Shown here: positions 58,660 through 64,000 of the stretch, one piece after another
How the letters are laid out: every line of letters begins with the position of its first letter
Position numbering within the stretch: the stretch's first letter is position 1
NCBI GenBank assembly: GCA_024760905.1
Contig: CM045729.1
Location: forward strand, 49,556,080-49,620,079
Direction: 5' to 3'
From: Plotosus lineatus
Taxonomy: Eukaryota; Chordata; Actinopteri; Siluriformes; Plotosidae
Length of the DNA stretch: 64,000 nucleotides
Made by a program: the position numbers and the translations under genes
Notes under the pieces: model-generated
What the model saw: only the letters and a program-made list of their open reading frames with translations
Told to the model about the DNA's origin: nothing
Databases searched by the model: none

Positions 58660-59896
58660 GTGGCTGTTTATCAGTGAGATTTATTATTTCCTCTTGAATA
58701 ATGACAGTAATGCATCTTTACAGCATGTAATTAAAGAATAATACAGTTCACATTACTGAAACATCGCAACCATCGCAAATAATACACTTATTAAAATAGA
58801 TTTCTGCCCCCGCCTAATATTTCATTTTATACTGCATTTGCTTTATTAAAAATGGCAACTCTCACATGCACCTCAACCCAGGTCTTCTCCATAGAGCGTC
58901 TTATTGAAATATTTTAGCAGCTGTGCAAAAATAACTATATAAAATATATTGCTTTTACAATTACCAAGCCATAGGTGCTGTGAATAAATTAGCTCAGACA
59001 GGAAAAAAAAACAACAAGCACACAAAATGTTTACCTTTTAACGTTATGGGGCAATTTTATATGTAGCATACAAACGGGTTTATTTTTAACAACCTCAAAC
59101 ATCTTACCTAAAAAATTTTTTTAATAAAATAATGTGCATGAAATAACACAAACTTAACACATACAGTTTTCCAATAAGTCAAATACAATGACACGGTTAC
59201 ATAAAATAAAGGGTTTTAAAAATACAACTATTATTTACAAAGCTGAAAGCATTTTGTCAGATCCAGCCTTGGAATAGACTGTAGTGTTTTCTCGACCTGT
59301 TCCACTCCTACTTTCGCTCATATGAAGCTTCAATCTGATTGGATGAAAGAGGCGGGTTAAATCACGACAAATAAACAGCTATTTTCACATAGGATCAAAG
59401 ATATACTGCACTAGTGGTTAAAGTGTCTACTCATGATTGACCTCCTTTATTCTTTTTCAGTGATTTAATCGCCACATTTGATTCATTATTTTTCAGCACC
59501 AGTGACGTAATGCCATCAGATAAACGGACTGTGTGTGTCATGAGCACTTTTGCTAGATTTGCAGTCATGGTTTCTAAAGTGCTGTGTGTGGGTTTACATG
59601 CATCCCTTTGCAGTGGTTTGTTTCCAGTGTGGCTGAAGCATGACATGACAACAGCCCATTCGCACATACTTTTGGCCTTACAGGATATACAAAAAAATTA
59701 CAAAAAATAATTTTTTATTAAGTAAAAGTTAAATAGGATTTAATTTTAAGGCCTAATACAGTGTTAAAAAAGCGGACTAAAAACAAAATCCCTTTATTTG
59801 ATGTTTGCTGTGTGTGTATGTGAGAGGAAGAGCGAGATGGGAGAGTAAATGAACGCGTGAAGAGCAATGGATTTCTGTTTATATTATGAATGGGCT
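58660..59896 (-). other. tanc1 3' UTR with candidate poly(A) signal
   Basis: Repeat-poor A+T-rich sequence downstream of the tanc1 stop. An AATAAA on the minus strand lies at 58680-58685, about 1.2 kb after the stop. Other minus-strand AATAAA words occur nearer the stop (for example near 59790), so a shorter 3' UTR is possible. Confidence 0.5.
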
Positions 59897-63989
<4,093 letters not shown>

Positions 63990-64000
63990 TCATCAGTCAT

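Overview
The window is vertebrate, most probably teleost, nuclear DNA. Evidence: multi-exon genes with GT-AG introns, ends of two conserved vertebrate genes (baz2b and tanc1), and a dense mix of Tc1, pogo/Tigger, hAT, Harbinger-like, RTE-type LINE and tRNA-SINE copies with long dinucleotide tracts. No bacterial, viral or CRISPR feature was found. Family names come from remembered protein and repeat families, not from a search.

Layout. (1) 1-2546: intron of baz2b holding a Tc1 remnant and a palindromic Tigger-like MITE. (2) 2547-12960, plus strand: the last 14 readable coding exons of baz2b, ending with the bromodomain, then a 3' UTR to about 13.77 kb. All splice junctions keep phase and give 962 codons plus stop, but only if the PHD-finger exon at 10043-10194 is skipped. 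That exon is a relic with a stop, a frameshift, lost zinc ligands and no usable donor in phase. (3) 13.8-58.6 kb: a repeat-dominated intergenic region with four RTE-type LINE copies (A-D), at least seven copies or fragments of a tRNA-headed SINE that uses the LINE's ends, remnants of other LINEs, two hAT families, four copies of one Tigger-like family (one only a fragment) and nested insertions. (4) 58.66-63.88 kb, minus strand: the 3' end of tanc1 (three coding exons: TPR region, large C-terminal exon ending in the PDZ-ligand ESNV, and 3' UTR). A hAT element with a perfect 8-bp target duplication lies in one intron.

The two host genes converge, as TANC1 and BAZ2B do in human. I see no trace of WDSUB1, which lies between them in human. 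Baz2b is a chromatin reader related to the ISWI-associated BAZ proteins; Tanc1 is a postsynaptic scaffold. They are neighbours, not pathway partners.

The most notable observations are the decay of the Baz2b PHD exon in an otherwise intact gene, and a SINE built from a tRNA head plus both ends of its partner LINE, with a second subfamily that has swapped its tail. Several insertions can be dated relative to each other from target-site duplications and an empty-site comparison between LINE copies.
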